Assembly: GCF_000003815.2 (NCBI RefSeq)
Contig: NC_049986.1
Coordinates: 9,177,105 to 9,241,104 of the forward strand
DNA: 64,000 nt
Source of the DNA: Branchiostoma floridae
Taxonomy: Eukaryota; Chordata; Leptocardii; Amphioxiformes; Branchiostomatidae
Reading direction: 5' to 3'
In this document: piece by piece, positions 10,101 to 21,812 of the stretch
Layout of the letters: the number at the start of each line of letters is the position of its first letter
How positions within the stretch are numbered: the stretch's first letter is position 1
Position numbers and translations under genes: made by a program
Notes under the pieces: model-generated
What the model saw: only the letters and a program-made list of their open reading frames with translations
What the model was told of the DNA's origin: nothing
The model's database searches: none

Positions 10101-12016
10101 GGCTAAATGATCAAATGGCAATCAAATTTGGTACCAATCAAAAAAGGAAAACCTTTAATCACTGACCTGTGATTGGCTGGATGATCAAAATTCAAATGGC
10201 AATCAAATCTGGTACCAAGCAACAAGGAGAATCTTTACCCACTGACCTGTGATTGGCTGGGCGATCACAGAGCAATCAAATTTGGTACCAATCAACAAGG
10301 TGAATCTTTACCCACTGACCTGTGATTGGCTGGGCGATCACAGAACAATCAAATTTGGTACCAATCAACAAGGAGAATCTTTACCCACTGACCTGTGATT
10401 GGCTGGGCGATCACAGAGCAATCAAATTTGGTACCAATCAACAAGGTGAATCTTTACCCACTGACCTGTGATTGGCTGGGCGATCACAGAGCAATCAAAT
10501 CTGGTACCAATCAACAAGGAGAATCTTTACCCACTGACCTGTGATTGGCTGGGCGATCACAGAACAATCAAATTTGGTACCAATCAACAAGGAGAATCTT
10601 TACCCACTGACCTGTGATTGGCTGGGTGACCTTCTGTACGGGGAGGAGGACTTGTTGTTGCCTGGCGACGTGGCAGGCTGGTCGAGGAACACCTCCGTCT
10701 CACAGGAGTAACACCAGGTACGGAACGTGGTCAGGTTCATGGTCAGGGCATGTTTCATGTTCTGGATAAACACCAAAACAAAACAAAATTTTATTAGGGA
10801 ATGTTGTATATATCTGCATAATGCAAGTTAATGCTTACTTGGCTTTACTTACTGTAGCTATGCTTGATTTTGCACTGTGGAATTATCATTTTAGTAGATT
10901 TTTCTATACAGAGGAAAATAGAAGAAAACACTATAAATTCAAAGCTAAATGGTTCAAGATTAGTGGAGAGGGGATGCACACTTTATTTGAGATTTCCCAT
11001 TTTATGTCTAAGTCCCACAGATTTGTCGGTGACTTGCCCCAAATCTTGGATGTGTATTTTATTTGGTGCATACTTAATTTGACAAAATAAAAAATATTAG
11101 ACCTTTAATTTGTTACTTATGTCATCAAAAGCAGCAAATAGGCATAACACTGAAAACCACCAATGCAGACATGACTTACCACGGCATGATGGGTACTGTG
11201 GTCCACTGCAGATTCTCCACAACCCACGTAACTGCAGTTTACCTGAGAGGCGCAAGGGGGGAAAATATCATCAGTATTGCGTACAGAACAGTCTACAATT
11301 AACAAAAACAGAAAAAGACAAAATTTTCTTATGATATTATTAGTTGTCAATTCATCTTGACTTTGATTTTATAAAAAAAAAACTTTAATATAACCAGTCT
11401 TTACCTGTAGACAAGCCCACAGGTTGGGTCCTACAGCTGGACAGGAACTGCATGATCCCTAAAAATAAAATGCAACAAAGTTTAAAATCAGTGCTGACCT
11501 GTGATTGGCTGGATTATAACATGGCAATCAAATTTGGTGCTATTCAACAATTAGGATCTTTAATTTATGACCTGTGATAAGATGGCTGATCACATGTCAA
11601 TCAAATTTTGTACTGATCAACAAGAAGCCTATTTAATCTTTGACCTGTGATTGGCTGGATGATCACATGGCAATCAAATTTTGTGCCAATCAACAAGAAG
11701 AATCTTTTCAAATCTGGCATGTGATTGGCTGGATGATCATGTGGCAATCAAATTTTGTACCAATCAACAAGGAGGACCTTTCCATTTCCACCCTTTTATT
11801 GGCTTGATGACTTACATTTTGGTACACAAAGTTTAAAATATTATTCATATAATAATATTGCAGATAAACTTTCATAAAGGAGAGAAAAAGGTTTTTCGAC
11901 AAACATTGAAAAACCATCAATGAAACATTTATAATTACCTTTGCTTTCTGTAAGAGATCCTCCCTAGAAATGTCCCCTAAAGTCCCCAGATGGGGACAGG
12001 AATTCTGTGAAGTCAT
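4187..12016 (-). CDS. USP20/33: Ubiquitin carboxyl-terminal hydrolase, USP20/USP33 type (5' 13 exons, 3' end off window)
   Basis: Minus-strand exons: 12016-11939, 11458-11405, 11242-11180, 10761-10612, 9756-9666, 9016-8947, 8493-8371, 8089-8011, 7785-7104, 6702-6556, 5962-5845, 4527-4423, 4232-4187. All junctions keep frame and give 602 codons. Residues 1-100 form the ZnF-UBP ([29 protein letters not shown]). The catalytic Cys box is [15 protein letters not shown] with nucleophile Cys157, followed by [18 protein letters not shown]. Exon 9 adds a roughly 200-residue Ser/acidic disordered insert. CLTC and CEKC make the zinc knuckle of the USP fingers. The His box and DUSP domains are absent because the gene runs past position 1. 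The family deubiquitinates receptors and signalling proteins in the cytosol. The exon at 4527 joins as LKSWFWGP, apparently eight residues shorter than my recollection of vertebrate USP20; a missed micro-exon is the alternative. It is probably the single ancestor of USP20 and USP33. Confidence 0.93.
4595..4690 (-). mobile_element. SINE fragment (body, no head)
   Basis: The block with TAGCTTTGGTTGGGGCCATC and CCTTGGATAAAACATTAAATG is the reverse complement of the SINE body at 42,765-42,815, including AGGTACT and CATTTAA. It lies in the USP intron between the exons ending at 5845 and starting at 4527. Confidence 0.5.
5255..5345 (-). mobile_element. tRNA-derived SINE head
   Basis: Read on the minus strand, AACTGTAAGGTGTTTGGCCC precedes a T-arm-like AGATTCAAATCC (B box). 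This tRNA-like layout, with no intact cloverleaf, marks a degraded SINE. Confidence 0.45.
5486..5806. mobile_element. MITE, CAG...CTG ends, 5-bp TSD ACCGC
   Basis: Ends CAGTGTGCAAAATAC and GTATTTTGTACACTG are inverted repeats. The 321-bp element is flanked directly on both sides by ACCGC, a 5-bp target duplication. The interior is full of TTGCAC / GGTGCAACC-type motifs in both orientations, probably subterminal transposase sites. It lies in the USP intron. The pattern fits a hAT-type nonautonomous element with 5-bp duplications, but the family is inferred. Confidence 0.8.
9133..9302 (-). mobile_element. Palindromic CTACTGTAAATGCA MITE, truncated copy
   Basis: It begins CTACTGTAAATGCAGAAACT, followed by TTCGCGGTTTTTGCGGCGGC and GCGAACTTAAAACCAC. 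This is the reverse orientation of the copies at 24,164 and 40,203. The far terminus is lost near the Cs and Ts at 9296. Confidence 0.75.
9950..10621. repeat. 73-bp tandem array reaching a splice donor
   Basis: Starts of GATTGGCTGG fall at 10251, 10324, 10397, 10470, 10543 and 10616, exactly 73 bp apart, with more divergent units back to about 9950. Each unit holds ATTGG and CCAATCA elements in opposing orientation. On the minus strand each unit reads CCAATCACAG then GTCAGTGGGTAAAG, the same sequence used as the donor of the USP exon ending at 10612. The last unit therefore supplies the end of the exon and the donor. Confidence 0.9.
10900..11080 (+). mobile_element. Degraded copy of the element at 38,047
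   Basis: AGTCCCACAGATTTGTCGGT and the following CTTGCCCCAAATCTTGGATG match the interior of the inverted-repeat element near 38,395-38,440. Flanking GGGATGCACACTTTATTTGA corresponds to its GGGTGCGTACTTAATTC. Termini are too decayed to place. It lies in a USP intron. Confidence 0.55.
11490..11800. repeat. Second, diverged array of the 73-bp unit
   Basis: At least four units with CTGTGATTGGCTGGAT, CAATCAAATTTTGT and ACCAATCAACAAG lie between the first two USP coding exons. This is the same unit as the array ending at 10621, but older. Two separate introns of one gene hold it, one exon set apart. Confidence 0.8.
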
Positions 12017-14284
12017 CTTAACAGTATGGTTTCTCTGTTTCCGACGTCTACTGTAGTCTTACAAACATCATTGGTTGTGTCCTGTAGGGTATACATATGG
12101 GGAAAACAAATACGTCACTTGCTTAAGCTACATGACGAAGCGTTATTCATAATGTTCTGATGATTACGTAAAAATTTTCAAACTGGGAGGGTTGGACAAG
12201 TCCATTAGTTCAATTGTCCCAGGCAAGGGAAAGTGCCAATCGGGATAGTATATCCTTCCCTACTTGCCCCAACGGGCAAGTATGTTTTTTGGTGAGTGAG
12301 GTTTTCATATATTCAATTTCAAAAACTAATAAAAAGATTCCGTTACTAGAAGTGAACATACATTGATTCATGGCAAGTGAAAAGTTGTTTGGCCAAGGAT
12401 TTTTTTTGTACTTGCCTGATAGAAATTTTTTTAAACTTGTCCAATCCTGGCCAGTGAGTTTCGTGAAAAGAATAATAACAGAGGTCTATACCTGAGGTGT
12501 ACCACCAGACTGAATAATAAATTGAAACTTGACCTGGCACCTGAGGTGATACAACTTACACCGTGTTGTATTCTATATGCAAATGCATGAGACTCTGGGT
12601 AATTAATCAGTTTGGTAGATAAATTGTTCTCAGTAATCAATATCAGTGGCAAACTCTAGCCTGGCATCCAGTCTTAGTATACAGGGCTCGAAATTCATTT
12701 TTGGGATTGGGTGCACTGGTGCACCCAACTTAAAAATTGGGTGCACCAAAAAAACTTTGGGTGCACCACTTAAATTTAAGTAGAATGTCAAGAAAACCTA
12801 ACAACAAAACTTAGTTACAAGCTATCAAATTCTTATACAATTACAAGTAACATGACAGACATTTTAATTATCTTTCTAACACTTAGATGTCAAGAATCTT
12901 ATGTACTTGATATCTTTCCATACATAAACCTAATAAAATATTTGGGTGCACCCTGTGAAAAAAATTGGGTGCACAGTTCCAATTTTGGGTGCACCTGGGT
13001 GCACATGCACCCAGTATTTCGAGCCCTGGTATATCTCCCGAGTCTCTTCTGTCCTTTCTACATTTTGCTTGGTAGCTATATAATAGGCAAACTCAACAAT
13101 AACTAGACAGGGTGTAACACCTTATTGGCCTGATAGTAATACTCCTTAGTTTTATCCTCATCATCAGACATCAGTCTGCAGCAGGCTTTTAAAGTTTTAT
13201 CCAGGGATGTGCCAGACCCACTAGACAGATCCTCTGACAAGCATGAAGTTCTGATTGACCAGGGATGCTATTACTACTACTACCCCTCAGAATACCTTAG
13301 ATTAGAATGCACCATTTTAACTTGAAATTCTTTAAAACACTGCACCATGGAACGTGAATGCCTCCAGACGCCCCTAGAAATTAGAAGAATACTTGCATCT
13401 GTAGCACAGCGACTCTCAGTCACTAAAAAACTGGGACCCCCTGTGATAAAAAGCTAGCTTTAACTTTAAGTTTTAAGCCTGATATTATGAAGAGCAACTA
13501 CTTCACTCTTATGCAGTTGTCTTGTACAATTAATTCATCACAATATCTGATGGATGTATGGTCAACATAGCAGTTGAATAATGCGTGTTCCATTTCTTTT
13601 GGGACACAAATACAAGATAGGTAGATTGTATGCTGTATATTCCAGATTAATACGCAAACACAACCCAATATGTGCACACTCAAGTAATGTGCTGACGCAG
13701 ATAGATACATGCATGTACATTGAATCACACACTGTATTGCTGTTGACCCAGATACATCTAAATTACATGATCAAGCGCACGATGTTTCATCCAACATGCG
13801 GCCTACATACCCGAGATCACTTTTATGTAAGACTAAGAATTATTAATTTTTCTGGCCAATTTCTGCAAAAATAAAATTGATACTGTCAAATAATAAAAAG
13901 GGGCGGTCCCATGGGATGAACGTTAAAAAAAATGTCATGTTTGTCTGGAAACTAAACGTAGTTTTTACGAAAATTGGTGAAAATCTCATTACATTTCATA
14001 AGTTGAAAACTGATAATATCATTATGGTACCATTTTAGACATGGATTTTATCTTATATCGATCTAAATCACACTAGGCTACTGGAACCTTCGATCCATAC
14101 TTTATTTTTTCGATGAATAATTTTTTCGTTCATCTGACTCACAACATTTCCGCGTATTTTCACCAGATTTCTGCTGTTCTAATACTTATTTGACAGCTAG
14201 AGATCATACCCATACTTTTGTGATTTCATATCAGAAAAATTGTAGGGAAAATGTGATATTTAGAGGGATAAATTGGCTACTTAC
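12017..14284 (-). other. First intron of the USP gene (5' UTR side)
   Basis: Before the ATG at 12016, minus-strand CTACAG at about 12,045 could be the acceptor. Apart from the MITE at 12,682 no exon is recognised. Small ORFs near 12,350-13,870 show no family features. Confidence 0.45.
12682..13028. mobile_element. MITE, CAGGGCTCGAAAT ends, 5-bp TSD GTATA
   Basis: Ends CAGGGCTCGAAAT and GTATTTCGAGCCCTG are inverted. GTATA lies directly outside both ends (12677-12681 and 13029-13033). The 347-bp interior is built from repeated GGGTGCACC motifs in both orientations. It shares terminal sequence with the element at 29,798. Confidence 0.88.
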
Positions 14285-14370
14285 CTACCAAACGTCAAAT
14301 AACGAACGATGATTCTGCATTGATTATCTAAAGCAACATGGCCGCCACGACCTGCCCAGTTTGCGCTATG
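14285..14370 (-). other. Candidate 5' noncoding exon of the USP gene
   Basis: On the minus strand TTTGGTAG is followed by GTAAGTAGCC, a near-perfect donor with its GT at 14284-14283. The upstream stretch contains GGCGGCCATGTTGC, typical of housekeeping promoters, and a three-codon uORF (ATG TTG CTT TAG). It is placed correctly for the leader of the gene whose ATG is at 12016. The 5' limit is a guess. Confidence 0.45.
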
Positions 14371-14800
14371 CTTCAGTTTCAAGTTTATGCAAAAAAATAT
14401 ACGAAATGACAAATAAAATCTTCATTTTTATATCACTGAATTCTTGAAAACTCTTAAGAAATGTCAAATTCTGGTATTTTTGCGTGATTGGGGTGAATTT
14501 TGTTTGTTTTAAGAGGATTTGATGATTTACGACGTTTTGCGACAGTTACCCAACAGTCTTGTACATGCGTACAAGAATACATTCCTACCGGTGAGATAGC
14601 CAGGTATTTTGTAGCAGACGGTTTTATGTTTATTTCTTGTTTTTCACCATTTCCTGACCAAAAACCAAACTTTTTGCGAGAGAAACGCGTCTCTGATACA
14701 AGTTGGAGTGTTTTTGCGTCATTTTGAGTCCTTGAAATTGGATATCTGGTTCGTAAAAGCATCGGAAATCCGCTCGGAAGTCATAGCTTAGCTGAAGAAG
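14371..14800. promoter_or_regulatory. Probable bidirectional promoter
   Basis: This is the interval between the divergent candidate first exons ending at 14285 (-) and 14954 (+). No TATA box is seen at either edge. ORFs on both strands here (14,454-14,762) look fortuitous. Inferred from exon layout only. Confidence 0.35.
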
Positions 14801-14824
14801 TTCACGTCAAAATATTGGACAAAC

Positions 14825-14954
14825 ATGGCAGAAAAAATCGTGCCAAAACTAGATGTTTTCTTTTATTCGTCGACATATTTTCTCCTGCCGTGAACTCTGC
14901 GTCATTCTAAACGAGGAAGATCATCGTTTGATTCCGCCAAGTGTCATAAATTCT
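14825..14954 (+). other. Candidate 5' noncoding exon of INPP5E with a uORF
   Basis: The donor AATTCT then GTAAGTATTTT starts its intron at 14955. The next evident acceptor on this strand in front of a gene is TTACAG at 24,971-24,976. An ATG at 14825 in good context (AACATGG) opens a 22-codon uORF that stops at 14893. If correct, intron 1 is 10 kb. No transcript evidence is available. Confidence 0.35.
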
Positions 14955-16061
14955 GTAAGTATTTTATGGGTTTCTTTGTACAAAACAATTCTCTGAAGTG
15001 AGCCGTTACTTGCTGCAATTAATTAACATTATGTGGTTTATTGACTTTTGTTATTGTTGTTGTCACTGTAAGTTTCCACTTCGTATCTACAGCTTGTTCC
15101 TAACAGCTTTGACGTAGTATGCATTGTTGTTAAAACTGTCAATTTTGCATATGCATTCGAATTTCGATCTCCTTTGTGTTTACAGAATTCAAACAGAAAA
15201 TGCTGAATTATGAATTATTAAAGTAACGGTAATTATAAAGCACAGCTGCTTTATTGTAGCTGATATACTTGTTGTATTTACCATAAGTTAGCATCATACA
15301 GTTGAGGAATAGCTATGTTTATGTAATGTTTATGGTAGTCACTTTGAAAGACTGTGTCTGTGAAAAGACTGATTTTTGACATGTTTATGGCTTTTGCATA
15401 GCGTTACATGTAACATTATTATTACATTTCTCCTGTACTACAAAGATGGCTAAATTGCCAAACAGCAATTAATGGCCCATACCTGAATATAAGAAATATT
15501 AACGTAAAAGACAGGACAATTGTTTTTTTCCTGTCATTCAAAGAGTAGTGACAGCAGTAACCAATTCCTTTGTTCCAAAATGCCCTAAATGCCTGATTGA
15601 CATTTGCTATTTTTGACATTTTATCCTCCTGCTCCCCCCCCCCCCACAAAAAGAAAACGTAGCAAAGCCTTTTGTTCTAAACTTCTGAACGTAAAAGAGG
15701 CAGACTTTGACTTTGAACAGTCAGCAAATTTTTTTTCAGTGGACCGCCAACCAACCACCTGTTAACTCAGTTAAGTGTTTGTCAGTGGCATTAATTTGTG
15801 GAGCAAGACTGTCAGGGTACGTTTGCATCTATTTTCCAACAGTGTTCTCGCCAGGCCTTTTCAGCATAGCGGGCCGATACGCTGTGGGCTGGGAAAATGA
15901 CGCTGTAAAGAGCCCGCTACGCTGCTTTTTCATCCAGCGTAGCGGCAAAAAAATGGGGGAAAAAAGAAAAATATCGTAGTAAAAATACATAGGCACGCGC
16001 CAAGCACGCGCCTTTGCTGTTTCAGGAAGTTATCAACTCGAAGGGAGGTGTTTTTCAGCAC

Positions 16062-16500
16062 CGGCCCGCCGTACCGCTGGCTCGCAGCCCCTCCCACCCG
16101 GGATCCCCGCGGAAATGTAAACACAGACGCGAGAGGGCCTTGCCTGCACGTGATTAGCGGGGTGGGATCTCTCCCCGGAACAGCCAAAATGTATAAGATT
16201 TCCGGCGAATATTTGGGGAGCGGCATTGATAAACAGCGGCTGTTACTAGCAGTTGCGTCTTTCTTTTTCAGTACCGAAAATAGAATCAATTATTTCTGAC
16301 ACATTTCTAGAGCAAGAACGGGTCGCGTTCCAAAATCTCCTGTTCTAAATTTTGCGTGTGCCGCCCTGCGTTCGTGCCCCCCAAAAAATATAAAATGAGT
16401 AGCGCGTGTGCTGCGAGTGATCAGTGGGGTGGGTCCCTCCCCGGAACAGCCAGATCCCGGGGAATGTCCTTATTTGGGGAGCTGGGTTGACCAACATAGG
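16062..16500. repeat. Pair of diverged direct repeats
   Basis: GTGATTAGCGGGGTGGGATC with CTCCCCGGAACAGCCA (16,149-16,190) recurs as GTGATCAGTGGGGTGGG with CCTCCCCGGAACAGCCAG (16,416-16,452). Both are followed by TATTTGGGGAGC. They are two copies of one GC-rich repeat. Confidence 0.6.
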
Positions 16501-16576
16501 CTGTACTGTCCAAGCAGAAGTTTTGGTAACCTGGTATACTAGTATATGCAGTCTATCGTACATTGTATATGTAGCT

Positions 16577-16771
16577 TGGCCAGGCTCTATTTGGGAGCAG
16601 ATGAAAGCTCCCTGACACCAATTAATCTTTTGTACCCAGTAGAAATAAATACCGTAGGACTTCTACTTGCTGAAACTCCCACCACATAAAAGTATTAAAT
16701 CTATATCTACCGGGTGCAAAAGATTACCCCAGTGGCAGACAGCTTCATCTCCCCAGAAGAAGACCTGGCCA
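16577..16771. mobile_element. Long-arm hairpin element, about 195 bp
   Basis: The left arm from TGGCCAGGCTC through ATCTTTTGTACCCAGTAGA pairs with the right arm TCTACCGGGTGCAAAAGAT through GACCTGGCCA. Each arm is about 75 nt with a short loop, so it is a fold-back MITE with no coding. Confidence 0.7.
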
Positions 16772-18657
16772 TACATTGGCCATGATAGACTGGATGCTAG
16801 GTTGAAGTTTTGGTCAGGGGGCTAATAGTATAATGGGCACAAGTTTTTCATTTGCCTGCCTCCACACAGACAAAAAAAATCACAGCCCCCTGACTGAAAC
16901 ACTTGCTTGCAAAATAGGTACATTCTTCATATGTCGTACAGATGTGTTTGAAAAAGCTTTCAAACACTTTTGAGTAGTTATGTGCATCCATCTTTGATTT
17001 TTTTGCAACAGTAGTCACTGTTAGTTGAGACTTTTGTGCTTCTGCCTCAGTCCATGAAGACATAAAAGACCTCTTGCAATTAATTTAAAACTGCAACCTC
17101 CAATAATCTACTGCTAACAATTTCTGTTGGTTTCTCAGAATAATCTTTAACCAGACTAGAAATGTGCTCTAGAGTTCACTATTCAGCTTATAGCATCATT
17201 ACAAATGACTGTATAAATAGTAAGTATGGCATTGCCAAATAAGGGCGTGAACCAAGCGACAAGCGCTCTAGAGTCTAACATTTGCGTTGTCTGGAGACAG
17301 CAGATTGGTTGACTGGACCTGTTTGGCTATGGGTGTATTCCTCCTTTGTTTGCGCTCGTAGTCATAGAATGTACGTGTTTGTATTTCAATCATGCAATCT
17401 TACACAGACAAGTAAAGACTTACTAAAGCTTCAATTACAGAGAGTGAGGTGCCTTTATCAAAGTAGACGAAACCAGTATGACTAACACATGCAGTTTTCG
17501 TATCCTAACTATGAATTGATATGCCTTAAGAGATAAGGTATTTATGAATTACAGGTATGATATGGTTTACTGTTATTCTAACAAACAAACTCTTTGAGCT
17601 GAAAATGGAAGCATCTTTAGACACGAAGACAAAAGAGCCTGACAGTGGTTTTATTTTCACTGTGACTCATATCCAAGTTGCGAATTCCTGTAATATAGTA
17701 GAATTTCTATTATGTAGTTGTGTCCAAGTGACATTCATGATTGGAAATGTATGTCATATGTTTCCATAATTACAGTATATCTAGATCTGTACTGTTAGTA
17801 TAGAATTGTTCTAATTGGAAATGTAAAACATTGCCCAAACCTCCTTTTCCCTTCTTTGTTGAAGTTAAGTCCGCACAAAAATACATGAATTCACATTGTT
17901 ACAACTTACAAGTGGGTGTTTCTTCGTAACTTTGCGCACAAAAATGTATGAATTTGAATGCATGTCACACTGACTCACACATTGCAGTAAGTGACTTTGC
18001 CAGCGGGCTACATACTAATAAATGCTTTTACAATGTTATTCACATGCGTCAAGCCACACTTACATTATCTTAATGCTCCATACATGACTACCTCAATATA
18101 GGTCACATAAGTATGAACCGAGCTGCATAAAATGGTGTACTTTAAGCGTCTTATGCATTTATTACATGCTGCATATGCAAGATAAGGTACTAAGCTTATG
18201 TGAGTGGCTACATGTAAGTAATATTTACTTAGTACCTTAAGACCTTTTCAGCTTATACATGTACTAAGAAATGTATCACCAGCAAATATCCTCTCGTAAA
18301 TCATTTTGAAATTGTTGGAATAACATTTCTTAATTTTGTTGATGTATGGATGGGTGTGCAATCGCAGATAACAGAATTGAAATTCAAAGCTGCCATTTTC
18401 CTCAAAATAAATTTGACTCTACATGTGTAGCAGGCAATAATGTACCCCTGCCCAGAATGTACCTGGCGGGTTCATTTTTGCTGGGGGTATGTTCTGGCCT
18501 GAAACACCAGCTTTGATAATAGGATTTGAAACTCTCTTGAATTGTAGATGGAGTAAAAACTGATTTTCACATGGCCTGGAAACAAATTATGCATTTATAT
18601 AACCCAGACTATTGAACACACTAATGCTGCTTAACCTGGTGAGACTTCAATCACTTC

Positions 18658-19879
18658 TTACTCTCACCTCTCAAATAAACGTACCGGTACGTTTATTTTT
18701 TTCCGCCTCAAAATCCACCCGGTACGTCCTTATTTTAGACGGTACGTTTATTTTTTTTTCAAATTGGGGCTTTCTTTACTAACCAGGGACCCCAAAAATA
18801 TTGAATGTTTGGTATTTTCTGCCCATATTTCCGCGTTCTTCCGCGGTATTTTTGCTTAAAATTCACTATTTTTCGGACGAGGCAGCGCGTATTTCCCTGC
18901 CGCTAGCGCTATGACCCTAACATCCTAGGGATGCGTACCGGTACGCAGGACCGGTTCTGGACTTGCAAAAACGTTTTTGTTCAGGTCCAAAACTACCGAA
19001 ACCCAAGTGATTCGGTACTGGACTCGTAAAAAATGTATCCTTTTCGTTTTAGACCATCTTTAATCTTCCAAAAATCTTGAAATTTGCGCGGAACAAAGAC
19101 GAAAACATCGAGGTCACATGCTACAAACACAGTCACTCACTTCCGTAAATTCTCTATCAAAACACAGAAATGAACCACAACCAAACAAATCAAAAAGTTA
19201 CCAATACTTTTCCACAACTTTTCACCCGTAGTCAACTTGTTTTAATGTTCCAGCAACGAAAAAATCCTTCCAAAATAAAGCACGGCGTTCAATCGGCTCG
19301 AAAACATCCGCCATGTTGGATTCATCAACTCACGCCGAATCTCGCGGTAATGCGCGAGATATTGACATATTTTCTGCAATACCGTTATGTCTCGATAGGG
19401 GGCAGTGTCTATGACCTCCTTGGTTTCAACAACATTGAAAATACCACAAGTGGTGAAGAAGGTATTCTACTAAGAATACTGGAATGTTTCTTCAAAATGT
19501 TATTTTGTAACAATGATCATGAAATAAACTTCTTTTTTTATTTCTTCAATTTTTATTTTCATTCATTTTTTACTTTTATTTTAATCTTTGTTGATGGCGT
19601 GACACTCAGATAAAGAAAATATGTGCAATAACATAGGAATTATTCTGTTCATTATTTATACAATTAACTGATATGGTACCAAGGCATAAATAAATAAAAA
19701 GAGCCTACCTGCTTATCATCTTCTCTTGGACTGAAGTAGCATGGACACAGTTTACATGTCAATTTGGTATTTTTCCGGGGGGTACTTTTATTCCAGGGGG
19801 TACTTTTATTAGATTTTGAAGATTTGTCCGGGGGGTACTTTTATTCCAGGGGGTACTTCTATTTGAGAGGTGAGAGTAA
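18658..19879. mobile_element. Nonautonomous TIR element, 1.22 kb, TTACTCTCACC ends
   Basis: The left end TTACTCTCACCTCTCAAATA matches the inverted right end TATTTGAGAGGTGAGAGTAA. Subterminal GTACGTTTATT motifs lie on the left and GGTACTTTTATTCCAGGGGG motifs, twice, on the right. A 147-codon frame inside (19,170-19,613) has no transposase feature. No clear target duplication is seen. A partial relative is at 3968-4172. Confidence 0.78.
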
Positions 19880-21399
19880 GCATGGCCAACTGGAAAACAG
19901 TCAAACAGGATTAGGGGAGGATCACTAAATGAATAGGAGTGGTGTGGTTCAAACCCAGTGCATCTACATTACATTCAGCTCCTGACCAGGTCACACCAAA
20001 GACTTGAAAAATGGTACAAATGTGAAATAACTGTGTTTTGTTACCAATTCTTTATTGGATACCATGTTATAGGCTTTAAACACTCAGCGCATGATAAATA
20101 TGAGAAAAATTATGGGAGTTGAACACTGACACCTCTACCAGTGGACTAGCACCAGCTGTAGTGGCCCGTGTGGCCCAAGGGCTACAGAAATGAGGATGGG
20201 CACTGACCTATATACCAATAGGGATGGGAAGGATTTTCACTACCAGTATGGACGTACATACAATGTAAAACGTATAATATTGATTTCTAGAAATGTTGCT
20301 TTATCCCCCCTAATGTTAGCCTTGATGGTATGTCCCATTTTCTTGAGGCATCGTCGTGTAACTGTACACCGTGAGCTTAGATCTCGTGTTAAAAGAACAC
20401 GCAGTCGTTTGTACCTGAAGTGTCGAGGTAAGCTCTTTATCCATCACTGTTAGCTTTATTATGGATCATTATATTTTAGAACCTAAACCAAATTGGTACT
20501 GATCAAAGTGCTGATTAATGCACATACATGTAAAACCCTTTTGTAAAATACTTAATACGCATATATGATGTACAGGGGCCATATTAGAATTAGAAATTTG
20601 AAGTCTTGGACGAAGATATGAATAGTTATGTATTCTTTTTACTTGTTTGTTATGTGTATGAAAGTAAAACTAAAACATCAGAGATTTTAGCATATTTTTG
20701 GAAACTCTTTACCTGATGAATTACAAATTATTTGGGACATGATGTCTTGCCCATATGAACAGACTTGTTTTTGAAAATATGTATATGTTGATTTCTTATT
20801 TGTTGGTTATCAAAAATTGTGTTCTGAAAAATGTAAAATACGCATAGCTTATATAGACTATAGAAATTTAGTTTCACAACAGGTACAATTTCTAAATATA
20901 CATTGTACTATGTTATCTCAAGATTAAGGTTAATATATTCTTATTTATAGCTGCCTGTTGTAATAGTTAAAAATATATTCATTTTTGCTAGTATGCCCTT
21001 ACTCTAGTTTTGAGATATAGCTTTTATGTTAGGTAAATGTATACTTTAACGATTCCCCATAAAAAATTTACGAAGAATACAATTACACATTCAAAATGTA
21101 TGCCTTTCAGGTTCAACTTAAAAATCATAAAAATTGAGACAGTTACTGGGAATATTGTATATCTTCATATTTACATATTACAGTGTACAATGTACACCAA
21201 AACATGAACTTGTTGCATTACAGGTTTTTGTGTAAACTTTATTACAGTAACTGTTATATTAAATGTATTTCATGGACGTACCCCAAGATATGGTAATAGA
21301 ACTAGAAGTATTAGTTTCAAACACACTGAGTACATGTATGTGCTTTACATGCTTTGCAAGCATCCAACCTTAGACCTGTTTGGCTTTGATACAAAAAAT

Positions 21400-21812
21400 A
21401 GGCCCAAGAAAAAAACTTGTGTTTCCTGTTTCCCTATGTGTACCTACCCTAGAATTTTTAGGAAACAATGCAGACCCTCTACTTTTTAGGCAGTGGAGTC
21501 ACATGCAGCTTCCAGTTAGAATTTGTATTCAGTCTGTTTCCTATAGATGTAAAAGCACTCAGTCTGCTTGTTCTATCTTAAATGGACAGAAGGATAAACG
21601 TATCTATTATGCACAACATTCAAGTTTGACATTGAAAGACACTTACACATGTAGCGTCCTCATGCATTTCAGTTTACTTTGTTCAACTGTATTGCAATAT
21701 GTGAGTTTTGCCCAGAAAAAAAAATTACAAGAAAAAAAGTTAATCCCAACCTAAGGACCCTAATTTTTCCAGGACTGAAACAGGAAACACAACAGTTTTT
21801 TTTTCCTAGGTC
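21400..21812. mobile_element. Inverted-repeat element, about 410 bp
   Basis: GGCCCAAGAAAAAAACTTGT with GTTTCCTGTTTC at the left pairs with GAAACAGGAAACACAAC and TTTTTTTTCCTAGGTC at the right. The ORF it contains (21,380-21,754) is incidental. Confidence 0.6.

Noticed and set aside
10251-10621. CRISPR-like regular array
   Set aside because: Units are whole 73-bp tandem copies with no unique spacers, in a eukaryotic intron.
19170-19613. 147-codon ORF inside the 1.2-kb TIR element as a transposase
   Set aside because: No catalytic triad or DNA-binding motif; AT-rich tail of Phe/Leu is compositional.
21380-21754. 124-codon ORF
   Set aside because: Lies inside an inverted-repeat element, ends in poly-K/L from A-runs; no transposase motif.
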